Of a stretch of DNA of 64,000 nt, positions 45,493 through 56,945 are shown piece by piece; positions within the stretch are counted from its first letter, which is position 1; every line of letters starts with the position of its first letter. The stretch lies in the NCBI GenBank assembly GCA_964019055.1, contig OZ025213.1, forward strand, positions 4,813,292-4,877,291, read 5' to 3'. Origin of the DNA: Anthopleura xanthogrammica. Taxonomy: Eukaryota > Cnidaria > Anthozoa > Actiniaria > Actiniidae. The notes beneath the pieces were generated by a model. That model was given only the letters and a program-made list of their open reading frames with translations, was not told the origin of the DNA and did not search any database. The position numbers and the translations under genes were made by a program.

Positions 45493-48400
45493 ATGGACCA
45501 AATACTTAAAGGAATAGTGGCCTCGGACCATCCAGAACACGTGAAAAAGACCCTGATACAACAGCTTGTCTCGAAATCAGCAAACGAGATACCGGAAGAG
45601 CAGTGTAAATCCATCTTTGAGATAAGTTCTCAATGGATGGCCAAAGAAAACACAGTTTTTTTGAATGACAGTGGGAAATTAATCCTTACTTCGTGGGGAA
45701 AACACCACAAAGAAGCCTTCCAGAGATTTTTTACGGAGGAATATTTATTGAGTTATGTGGAAAACAGCGAAGATATGAGTGTTGCGTCGTTGAACTACAT
45801 CAGGACAGCATTTGAACTGCTCCAACACACACCTCAAATATTTGCACTCTATACCATAGTTCGCCATCGTGCTAATATCTGGATTAGCCAGAAATCTGAT
45901 ATTGACTTCTGTGCATCAGTTTGCCGTCTTCTCATAGAATATAGCCATTGCTGGCCAGTTGGGGACCATCTTGTTCAAACGTGTTTTTCTTTACTACACT
46001 GTCTGGCCAAAACAGATTTACCAAAATCCTCAAAACAAGAATTAAAAACTTGTATAAGAAATGCTGGGGTCGTGGCAGCCTTGATGAATCGTGTACTGAC
46101 AAAGAATCAAAATTACATTATACCAATTTTAACTGAGTTATTCAAAATAATTTCGGCCCCTGGACCTAACCCATCTGTTGCTATTGCATCAGTTGTTCAA
46201 TTTTTTGCTCCAGAAGTGATTGACAGTTCCACTAAAATGGTGGCCGCTAGTCCATCAGTGTCTAATGAGAACCTTGCTTTAGCTTTGACCCGTATGATTA
46301 GCTGGCTGTCCTGGCCAGGGGGAAGACGAGTCGATCAGTGGATCATATGCTTTTTACGAGCTCTTGCTATGGCTAAAAAACACAATATTCTAATTCAAGT
46401 GACTCTGGAAAAACTACCTCAGGTAAGAAAGAAAAAAAAAAGAAAAGAAAATAGCATAAAATAAAATCCCAATTCTCTTTGTACACATAGTGTATTTCAG
46501 GGTTAATATGGTGCCAATTTTCTTCCATTCAATAATAAAATATAGGCAGTAGTGAATGAAATCAAAATTCATTGTATAACAGAATGCCTGATAAAAAAAA
46601 AATTAATGAGCATTTATTGGTTAAGATCCTATCTTGAGGTTGTGGTCATCAGCTAGACTTGTTTGAGGCCGAGGTGTTTAATTATGTAGTGCAAACAATG
46701 AAACAAGTTAGGAAGATGATACATAAACTAACCTATACTAGTTGGGCTACCAAATTATTAGACAATGCATGCATTGTCATGATTTTAGGCACCAAATCAA
46801 ATTCATATTGCCATTCAAAAATACAAACATACACAGTGTTATATATATATAGTCAATTTATTTGCCTATGAAAACATAAATTTTAGAGATTTAACATAAT
46901 AATTTGTATATCATTTCTGTTTTTGAAAGAGTTCATAGCTCAGGTTCATTTTGTTGGGAAGTTTAACATTAAATTTGGAATCTATAAATGTTAATTTTGA
47001 ATGTTTTGAAAAGAACCATCCAGTCTGTTGAATAAGATTTATATATTTCAAGTTGCATACCATGCATGCATGGTTTTAGAGGATCATTGTAGACTGCATA
47101 TTTACAGTAATTATGGCACATGGAGATCTAATCCTAATAGTATGGGGTTGGATGATTAATAAAGATCTTGACAGGCATGATTGTAGACTGTTCATTATAG
47201 CCATAATGCCTCGGAGAGTTTCGTCAAGTCTGGATAGATTAATATACATACCTATAATCATGACTATTGATAGTACAGTGTAGCCGACATGGCCAAAAGA
47301 GCTTTATCAAGTCCTGAAACTATGCAAGCAAAATGTCAAAATGACCACAACCTTGTACATTATGTACCAGTTAATAGGTTTCTTAGAAGGCTTGAATCTA
47401 TGTTGCTTAGTAAAAACCACAGAATTTGAAATAATTGATGAAAGCTTAAAGGCTGAACAGTTCATATGCTTAGGTCTTATAATCTATTATAAATATAGTA
47501 TAACATTACTTAGCATGGAAAACTTTCTCTGCTGTTGAATGATTTTTAAATTGTATCCCAGATTAACAATGCACTTGTGCTTAGCTAGAAGATTAGAGAT
47601 TTTCATAAAGTTTATTTATTACAGACAGACAGACAGTCAGTGTGGGCAATTTCAGGCAAATAATTGCAGACACCTAGACACACAGAGAGACAAAAAGACA
47701 CAAAAAAAAGCAAACAAAGCAACAGGCAACAGTGTCAGTGACAGACAAGGGCACAAACAAGTCCAACTCACCCTATAAATTACAGAATATTATTTAGGAA
47801 TATTTTAGGAATATTTAAAGAATTTCCTGGAATCTCTTCCCACATGTATTTACTTTGTTTCATTTCAGGTTTTTAGTAGGCTGTTATTTCCAATGGTCAG
47901 GGACAGTACTATGGGAGTATTATCACACATGCTTCTTAGCTTTAAGCATTCACCACAAGCATTCCATCTGGTAAGAGGGCTACTCTAAAAAGTTTTTTAC
48001 TTTGTATGGGAAGTGTGGGTGGTGTACCAGTGAGTGCGCTAGCCTCTCACCAGTGTGAGCCAGGTTCAAGTCCTGCCAGGCTCAGTGTTGTATGTGAGTA
48101 GAGTTTGTTGGTCCTCTCCTGTGCTTCAAGTGTTTTTTCTGGGTTCTATGCTTTTCCTTCTATGCAAAAATCAACTTCTAAATTCTAATTTAATCTAGAA
48201 GGGCTTAGATGAAAATTACTCTGTGTCACTCTAGTAACCCTAGCAAATCGTTTAGTTTATAAAAACGTTTAGTTTTATCATCTCATTTTTGATTGTATAT
48301 AGTAGGGTCTCTTCAGTGCCATTTCACATGCTAAATACAAAATTGTATACCAATGGATTCTGCACATGAAGAGTTTAACAATTTTGATTGAGTCCTACAT

Positions 48401-51400
48401 GTAGTTTGGTTTGTTCAATTCTCTAATGAACTAACATTGTTGCCTATTTTGTTAGATTGTGGAAAATGTCCCAGACTTGGTTAAAGCACTGAAGAAAGAA
48501 AACAGTGCATCGTCAAAGGCGTGTCTACAGACATTAGCTGAGTTAATGCACCTTTTGATGTATCAGCATTCTGGCTTTCCAGAGCTCTATGAACCTGTCT
48601 TGGATAGTCTACAGGTATTCTGTCATATTAAGATATAGCTTCTCTTTCTTTGTGTTCAATCATTTTGAGTCTCCTATTTAGGGGTGAAAAAGTAGGGCAA
48701 ACTTTTTAGTAGGATCATCTATTAGTCCTTCCAACTTATCCTTTCCATCCATACTTTCATCCATTCATTCATCCTTCCTTCCATCCTTCAATCCATCCTT
48801 CCTTCCATCTTTCCTTCCATCCTTTCATCAATCCATCAATCAATCCTATTTTCCCTTCCAGCCATCCACCACTGAATTAATTCTGTTCATCTTAATATCA
48901 ACCTTAAAGATAATGTTCTTTCTTTGATTTTTTTCCCAATTAGGAATTCACCAAGCCATCAGAAGCAATGATCAAGAAGTGGCTTGCCCAGGCTGCATGG
49001 TCTGCACAGGCATTCAACCAGACATGTCTATCTAGGATGACACCCAAATCAGAAACAGGAAGAACAGGACTAGTAAACCTGGGAAATACATGTTACATGA
49101 ACAGTATTATACAGGCCTTGTACATGCTGGATGAGTAAGTATAAACTGGTGAAAAATCTGTCTAGGGTGGGGTCAGGAACATTCAGTATGCACTCTTGGG
49201 TAAACAGTATTTTGAGCTCTCGAAAGGTTCAGAGCAGTTTTTATATGAGTGGAAAACATATGGTACTGACTTACAGCACATGCGTGGTATGACATGCCAT
49301 AACATTGAAATGGCTTCCCATTGTCTTTCAGTATTTCATCCAATCACAACTGAAAGTTACAACAGCTACAGTAAGACACGGTACAGCTACAGATATGCTG
49401 TATCGCTTCCCACTCATATGGAAACTGATCGTGTCTCCAAAGAAACAACAAGGAAAACGATTTTTTTACTTAATTAATTATATCTTCATTATATTTTCTG
49501 TGAAATTTCAACAGGTTTAAATACTTACTCCTGTCAAGGAATACCAGCAGGGCTCTTGAAAAAGTCATTTATCGGCTGCAGGAACTCTTTGTATTTCTCA
49601 AAATGTCCCAGGTAGGTGCAAATATATATATATATATATTGAGTCACATTAGCTTGGGGTATTTCATTATTCATCCCATATTATATATTTTTTATAAAAA
49701 GATTTGCCAATCAACTTATTCACCACAGGTATCCCAATTAAAAATAGAAACGTCCCCTATAAATAACACAGGAAGCCCAATCCTCGTCGTTATACTCATG
49801 TTATGGCTATATTTTTTAACAGCGAACTGCGTACTCTCCGGCCAAGTTCCATCACGTGGCTCGTCCCCCGTGGTTCACACCTGGGTCCCAACAAGATTGT
49901 TCAGAATTCCTCAAGTACCTCCTGGACAGAATTGAAGAAGAAGATAAAGTCATCTCGAATTTAAGCGAACTTAAAGAGAAAATCCCTCATAGGCACATGC
50001 ATAGTAACATTATCGAGGACACGTTTGAAGGGAAACTACTGGTTTGTCATCGATGTAGACGCTGCAATTACGTATCATACTGTGAAGAGGTGTTCACTGA
50101 TTTACCTCTCGCTTTTCCTCAAAACAGCACCGGGGTGGATCGAGATTTCTCTAAGGGGCTAGGAAAACCTCCCGTCGTCCAATCAGTAGAAAACACCGAC
50201 GTACCAAGCTCTGATAGAAGTCTAAAGGGTGGAGACATCGGCCAACGCCCATCGGTACCATCGATCTCATCCAATGGCAAAGGCGAAGGCGAGTCTAGCT
50301 CAGAGTCAGGGCCCAGCTCTCCTACAGGCAACTATTCACTACCTAAGAGCTCTGGGTCTCAGAGCAAGGCATCTAACCATGGGGTTGGAGCCGAAGACCC
50401 GAGTATATCCTTGGAAGAAATGCTTGGGTATTTCTTTGAACCCGAAATTCTTGAAGGTTCTAACCAGTATCACTGTGAACAGTGCCAGAGTTTACAAGAC
50501 GCCGAGCGCAGCGTGGTCATCTCAAAAGCACCGAGTTTCCTTGTCTTGACTCTGAAAAGGTTCTCTTACAATGTGACGACGCATCAAAGATCAAAGATCC
50601 TACAGAGTGTTACATATCCCTTAAAATTAAAACTTTCGAATAATATTATCCGCGTCAAGGAAGAGGAAACTAACCGTCACCATGGGAACCAAACTAAAGG
50701 GGGATCTCATGTATTGGAGGAGCGTAAGACACCCCCTATAGAGGAGTGCCTGAATGATGAAAAAATAGAAGCACCTCCTTCAAAGTGCACTAAGCAAGAT
50801 CTCGAATGCGCTTCTCAAAGTTCAGAAATGCCGGTAGCTGATAGTGCCTCTAGTGCGCTACCGCTAGAGAACTTTCCCTCAGAAACTATGTACGCGCTAA
50901 CGTCCGTTGTGGTGCATTCTGGGGTATCGTCCGAGAGTGGGCACTACTACTGTTATGCAAGGCCCTCGGGTCACGTGGTCCAGCATGATGACGTCACAGC
51001 TAATGAAGACAGTGTTAAGACTAGTGACGGTAAAGACACGAAAAAACCACTTCAATTGGTCGCAACAGACAACCATGCTTGGTGTTTATTTAACGACAGT
51101 AGAGTATCGCCTGCAAGGTTTGAAACTTTCTCGGACATTACCAAACGATTCCCCAAGGACACACCCTATGTGCTAATCTATAAGAACATTAGTAAATACA
51201 TTGGTCCTAGTCATGTTAATGAACCCAGTGTGTCTGGGGTTGCTGTGGAAACCAAGGAATGTAAGATCAGACAAGATCTTCTGGATGCAGTCAATCTTGA
51301 CAACCTACTTTATCTACAGGTTAGTAGAATTGTTTTATCTTAATATCCGTGAAGGGAGCGACAACGGCGACGCCGGATCATGACGCGAGCACGTTTTCAA

Positions 51401-53784
51401 AATGGCTTTTCATGTGCGCGCTGTCGTCCTCACAAAAAAAGATCGGATCGAGAGAAAACCATTTAATAGCGTGCTTTTTTCTTGCCCTTTGATTGGTTCA
51501 TTCGGAGAGGAAACCATTTAACAGCGTGCGTTTTTCTTGCCCTTTGATTGGTTCATTCGGAGAGGAAACCATTTAATAGCGTGCGTTTTTCTTGCCCTTT
51601 GATTGGTTCATTCGGAGAGGAAACCATTTAACAGCGTGCGTTTTTCTTGCCCTTTGATTGGTTCATTCGGAGAGGAAACCATTTAATAGCGTGCGTTTTT
51701 CTTGCCCTTTGATTGGTTCACTCATACCCTTGACTATCAAGGTACTGTAATTCTTATAAAACTCTTATCTCGATTTTTAACTAAAAAACCTTTTCGGTGT
51801 TTGCGGTATATAAACATGGTGATAAATATAATTAGTTCGTCTAAAAAATATAATTTCAGTTACCATGTTTTCCGGACCCCTGTCTGAGGTAGTAATGTCA
51901 TGGCAGTGCTATTGTTTATAGCCGGCAGCCCTCAAATGTTAGTATTAATGCCTAACGACCACATAGTTTATTAAAGCTTGTGGCTATACACTGAACAATA
52001 TATCACCTGTATTGAAATGGCCAATACGTGGGTCAGTGGTACTGAGAAGTTATTTACGAGTGTGCAAAACCGATTAGGAGTTTCCAAATTTAGAATTGGA
52101 TAGGATAAGAAAGCCATATCAGTGTAGAACACCATGGATTTACCTTCCCCATTGATTCCAAGGAGTTCTAGAACGGGTCTTCCAAAAACTTATCTCATGC
52201 ATCTACTTCGTTACCATGGTTACTACACCATCTTCCCACCCATCCATTCATCATTTTTCATTCATCCATGCATCCATTCAAACAAGTCATAGTTGTGTCA
52301 GTTGTGTCCGTTTTGAGTGAATGAAACACATTTGTAACATGCATTGTTCCGCTATAACATTTCCTTGTCAAACTTCATAGTAATAGCCCCCAGTTTGCCC
52401 CACGTGTTTACATCTCTATCCTCTTCAAACGTCGGATTCTCGTTACTTTTTGTAAGTCGATCAGTGTTGGGATAATGGAAGTTGTCATTGATAACGATCA
52501 GCTTTTTCCAGAACATACTTCCCCTATCGCAAAGTCAAGAAATGAAATTCTATAGTGTTAATAGCATTGGTGATCACATTTGATGATAAGGAAACTGAAA
52601 CTTTTTCTCTTTCATAAGAAGATAACTTCCTTTTTTTCTTTTCTTTTTTTTTTTTTTTCTCACGATTTCCCCAAAGACTCTTTTATACTTTCCTTTCTAG
52701 CACCATTAGTTGTTGAAGTGATTCAGTTCTTTTAGTATATTGGCGGTTCCTTCAGTTGTCTTAATCGTAATTTTTGCCACCAATACAGTTAACAACTCTA
52801 TCATTGTCTCGTCTTCAAATTTATTAAATCATCGGCGAAAAAACTAGAATATTCCATCCACCGTATCTGGTGAGTCAGTAGAAGTTTAATCTAAAAGAAT
52901 AATAATAGACCCATTCTACATTGAATTATTCGAATGTATTTTCGTATTCAGGATGTGTACATGACTTCTTTCTGTTGTACAAAGTGTATCCGCTTATAAT
53001 CAACTCTTTGATTAAAAAAAACGGAAAGTTTTTTCTTGAATAGGATGTACACTAGCGAGAACTATTTATTCTCATTGCTTTCAAGGTTTCGTAATATTGC
53101 ACCTGTTCACAGTGCGCGTCTGTTGTATTCAGATTGATAGCCTCGCTGTTGTCGGTCAGATCAATTCCAGGCTTTTAATCATTCCTCGAATACCGGAGAA
53201 GAAGTTTTATTTTCAGAAGTTATGATTAGTGAGAACCGTTATGTTTTGTAAATGGCCAATATGTGGCGCGATTGCAGTGTAGTCTGAGAAGATAAAACTT
53301 GAATAGTATATAGATAAGACAGGAATATAGCTTGACTTATAACGTTATATGCAACAACAAAATGAATTAATAATGAACGAAAGAAAAAGAGAAAACGAAT
53401 GAAAATAAAACTTCGTGTTTGGGTGTTATTTTCTTCCCACTTCAGACAATATGTCATTCCCTTGAGTATCATTTCTTTGTTCATTGGTAAAGCTTAATAA
53501 CGTGTACTCAAAAATGTTATACTGAATGCGTTTGTTTGTATTCGGGAATACGTTCAATTAAACTGTCAAGTACTCTTGAAATTTGTACTTATTGAGGGTT
53601 TCTTTTTTCCTTTTTTTCAACGCAGGAAATCGAACACGAGTCACGCCTGCTCACTAAACCCAAGTTTACCCCCCAAAAATCGCGTGATAATGATGATGAT
53701 GATGACGACGATAGCGGACCTTCAAACAGCAGTTGTGGCCCTGGGCCAGGTTACTCGACGCCTTTCAATCGATTTATTTTCTGA
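45493..53784 (+). CDS. USP38: Ubiquitin carboxyl-terminal hydrolase USP38/USP35
   Basis: Exons 45493-46422, 47869-47970, 48456-48614, 48944-49134, 49515-49611, 49823-51319 and 53626-53784 (3135 nt) give 1044 residues, about the length of human USP38. The start MDQILKGIVASDHP and the long alpha-helical N-terminal half (~1-430, SWLSWPGG) are typical of the USP35/38 pair. The USP catalytic domain begins GLVNLGNTCYMN (Cys447), then RPPWFTPGSQQDCSEFL, a zinc-binding CHRCRRC and CEQC pair, the His box SESGHYYCYAR (His867) and WCLFNDSRV. A ~90-residue Ser/Gly-rich insert lies between the two zinc half-sites, and a second ~75-residue acidic insert precedes the His box. The last exon is an acidic, Asp-rich tail ending in FNRFIF. 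All catalytic residues are present, so an active cysteine deubiquitinase is expected. USP38 is favoured over USP35 on tail length; the split may postdate this lineage. Confidence 0.95.
48013..48200 (+). mobile_element. tRNA-derived SINE, best copy (USP38 intron 2)
   Basis: Head TGGGTGGTGTACCAGTGAGT with GCGCTAGCCTCTCACC and a B box GGTTCAAGTCC (48063-48073), then GTGAGTAGAGTTTGTTGGTC, a C/T-rich body and CTTCTAAATTCTAATTTAAT. The order matches the fragments listed elsewhere. RNA polymerase III promoter boxes are intact by eye. Confidence 0.65.
49233..49429. mobile_element. MITE family B, copy 2 (USP38 intron 4)
   Basis: Ends AGCAGTTTTTATATGAGTGG and TTCCCACTCATATGGAAACT are inverted. The body CATTGAAATGGCTTCCCATT and TTTCATCCAATCACAACT matches copy 1 at 5258. 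Confidence 0.75.
51446..51720. repeat. 55-bp tandem repeat, five copies (USP38 intron 6)
   Basis: The unit contains AGGAAACCATTTAA(T/C)AGCGTGCG and CTTGCCCTTTGATTGGTTCA, period exactly 55 bp. Copies alternate T, C, T, C, T at the variable base, so growth was probably by 110-bp steps. The first copy differs most. Confidence 0.9.
53437..53483. mobile_element. MITE family C fragment (left arm)
   Basis: CTTCCCACTTCAGACAATAT then GTCATTCCCTTGAGTATCAT, matching the left arms of the copies at 6717 and 54141. Confidence 0.6.
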
Positions 53785-56700
53785 TGGGCATAGACAGACA
53801 GACAGACAGACAGACAGATACTATAAGGCAAGTCAGGAAGTATGTCTTGTTCATTTACATAGAGAATAGTCAGTAATGGTTCTAGCTGGGGGTGGGGGAT
53901 AGGTACTGACCATAAGCCAAGTCCCTGTAAAGGAAAAAAGATGTACTTTGCGGTGAATGAAATAGGACCAAGCCAAGTGCAGACTGATAATTTAAGAAAA
54001 CGAGGGAAGTCCAGATACTGAAGAATATATAACATGAAATCAAATGGAGTTTATAACTGAATTGACATCATATCGTAAAACACAGGACAAATTAAGATGG
54101 TCTGACCCCTTAAACCCACCCCCACCCCCTGGGGATAAATTTTTTTCATTCCAAACCACGTCGTTCCCTAAAGTATCATTTCTCTCCATCAAAGAATCTT
54201 ATTCGCAAGAGAAGGTCACGTGGTCTGAAATGGGAAAACATTACGCCCAATCTAAAAAGGTTTATTTTGGGGTAGCTCATAATATAGTTATTAATTATAG
54301 GAAGATAAATCGTAGAAAATTCATTATTTAAGAAATAGTAGTCTTTATATTTAAAATAGTGTATCTTTAGAGGCGACTTCTTGGGAATTTAAAGCATTAC
54401 GCGATAACACGAATTGTTTAACAGTCCTTGCTTTATATTAAGAATCTAATATTGAATTGACAATAAATTATTTGTTAATGTTATATGAAAACTATGGACT
54501 CTAAGTCCTTTAGGTGACTCCCTTGACCCCCACCCCCTCCCCTCCCCTCCCCGAACATGAGCAACATAATAAGTCTCCTCAGGAGCCCATTGGACTTCTC
54601 GTCTCCTGTAGTTTTTTTTTTTTTTTTTTTGTCAGATTTTGCTTGCCACCATTTGCCTTGCTAATTATGCATGACAATAACCATTTCCAAAATTTTTAGA
54701 GCAACAGCTGTGCATGTGATTTTTCTTTTATATTTTCTGTGAGGTGTTTTCCAATCCCAATTTCCATAATCCATCCTGCCATGATAACAACTGTTATCTA
54801 TATTCCAACTTAATCGAAATATTCACCTTGCGTATGTGAATTAGGATATAACGTTATACCTAATGCAAGCGAATTTACTGAGCTATCTAAAAAAAGAAAT
54901 GTTAAACTAAAAATGATAGTAGTATTTGCCAAATTTTGTCTGAAATTTTTGAGCGGCAATCGTAAATTTCAATTTCCATTGTTTGTCAGTTTGCCTTTCG
55001 ATTGAGAAATACTTTCATTTCAGATGAGATTTTTATTGAAAATACACTGACCAAAGACGGTAAAAAAGTTAATTAAAGCCTGATAAAAGCATGATTGAAA
55101 TTAAAAAAGGTTTCTTTCATCAGTCAGGAGACTTCAATAGCTAGCTTTTATTTATTATTCTGTGTTTTTTTCATTCGTGTGCAGGTGTATTCAAGTTTCG
55201 GCGTTCCATATCTCGGATGAAAATCGTAACAGTATATATACAGCTACTATGAACCATGAACACTTGATATTTTGATATTTTTTATTTTATGGACTTTCTA
55301 CTGCTTCAAACCTTCTGAAAATGAAGCACTGAACTCAAATAATCTTATTGTTCAAAATAAATCATATTTCCAATCGATTCACACAAGGGATAAAGGAGCA
55401 AAAAAGTATGAAAAAACCTCAAACTGTTCACGGCTCGAGTGTCCTCACTGTAAAAAAAAGCCCGGTATTTCGATCGTTTCATGTATGTAACTACTAAAGG
55501 GGAAAACATCGAGGGAATATCCAAACGAGTAATTGAATGGAAAGAATGAATTTTGGTTCCGTTGACGTCCTATGTCACCCACCCACTCACACACACATTC
55601 TGTTAGGACACTACTGACGCACACGAAAAGACATACAGCTGCCATTATACCTGGTTTTACAGAGCACCAATACTCAAAGTATACTTGCTATAATGTTCTA
55701 TATTTACTTTATTAACTCCTATTTTTTCTTTCTTCATCCTTTTATTTACTTTTCAGTCCAGTCGTGATTCAGAGTTTCCGCTTTGGATTTTTCTCAGTTT
55801 TTGTCTTTCGATCATAAGATAGATATTCAGGTTTTTCAATGATTGATCGGATGTCTACTGAAGACTGTTTTCATTTTTTATATATATATATATATATTTC
55901 TATTTTTGCAAAATATATCAAGAATAGAATTGTTTTAATTTAAATTTATAAATTCATCACAATATTCGTGTTTCTTAGATTGAAATCTTTCCCTTCCCTT
56001 AATTTTCTTTCCATCATTTATCCCACGAATATGATGTAATATATATTGGTCAAATTTTAGACGACTCGATTCAAAATTCTATTTTGACCTGATTGTTTAT
56101 TGATTTGGATTATGGACTTAGTTTTTCACCTGTTCTCTTTGGCTCAAGGCAGCTAAATATGCAAAAAGAAAAGCTTTAAAAAAATCAAATCAAATAGGTT
56201 TCTATTTTTCACTCTATTAGAGTTATGTTCCAAGATAGTCACGAAGTCTGCACTTAGAATAGATCAGATCCGAATAATTTCTGATGTGATTTCCAATCCC
56301 ATTCTCTATATTGTCTAGTATTTTAAGTTAAACTGAAAAAGATATACTCAAGTTAGACATTATGAATGATTCAGTCCAAGGTTATATCGTTTCTCAGACC
56401 AAAAATACTTTCCAATTCTCGTTTTTTTCACCTGTCCCATTTTCCTCTTTTCTTTCCGTTATCTGCCACTCAAGGCGTACCTAGTGTTTGTGAACAAAAT
56501 TCACAAATATTGGAAATCCGTTTATTCAACTTTCCATATGGAATGGTGTGTAAAGTTCTCACAGTTTTGGCCGTGAAAACTCACGTGAACTCTTGGCTAA
56601 ACGAAGTAAGAATTTTTACAAAATAACTTATTTAAAATCGTTTGCTATCAATATTCCAAGCCAATCGTAGGCTCATTCCATATTTTTTACCCCAAAAGGC

Positions 56701-56945
56701 GGAAATCAACTGTCAAATAGGTTTATCCCACTTCGTATTGAACTGTATGTCGTCACATTGCTAAGCAACTCCCCCGCTATCATCTAATCTAGCCCTTCGC
56801 TGATTGGCTCTCCGAAAGCGGTTTGTTTAATGTATGCATAGATGACCCTCTGATCTTTCTTAAATTTATTCCGAAGAGAGCAAGTACACTCGCTCGTCGA
56901 AAATAGTGTTGTAGCCAAGGACTTTGTGTCCTTTTAGCTCCCCAA
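53785..56945. other. USP38 - convertase intergenic region
   Basis: Contains (CAGA)5 at 53799, MITE C copy 2 at 54141-54239, poly-T and (TA)n runs. No exon with splice or family support. The convertase promoter must lie just before 56946; no TATA box recognised. Confidence 0.6.
54141..54239. mobile_element. MITE family C, copy 2
   Basis: TTTTTTCATTCCAAACCACG, AAAGTATCATTTCTCTCC, CAAAGAATCTTATTCGC and CACGTGGTCTGAAATGGGAA line up with the copy at 6717-6859. Shorter loop. Confidence 0.7.

Noticed and set aside
48063..48073. tRNA gene from the B-box-like GGTTCAAGTCC
   Set aside because: No cloverleaf could be drawn by eye; the context matches the dispersed SINE.
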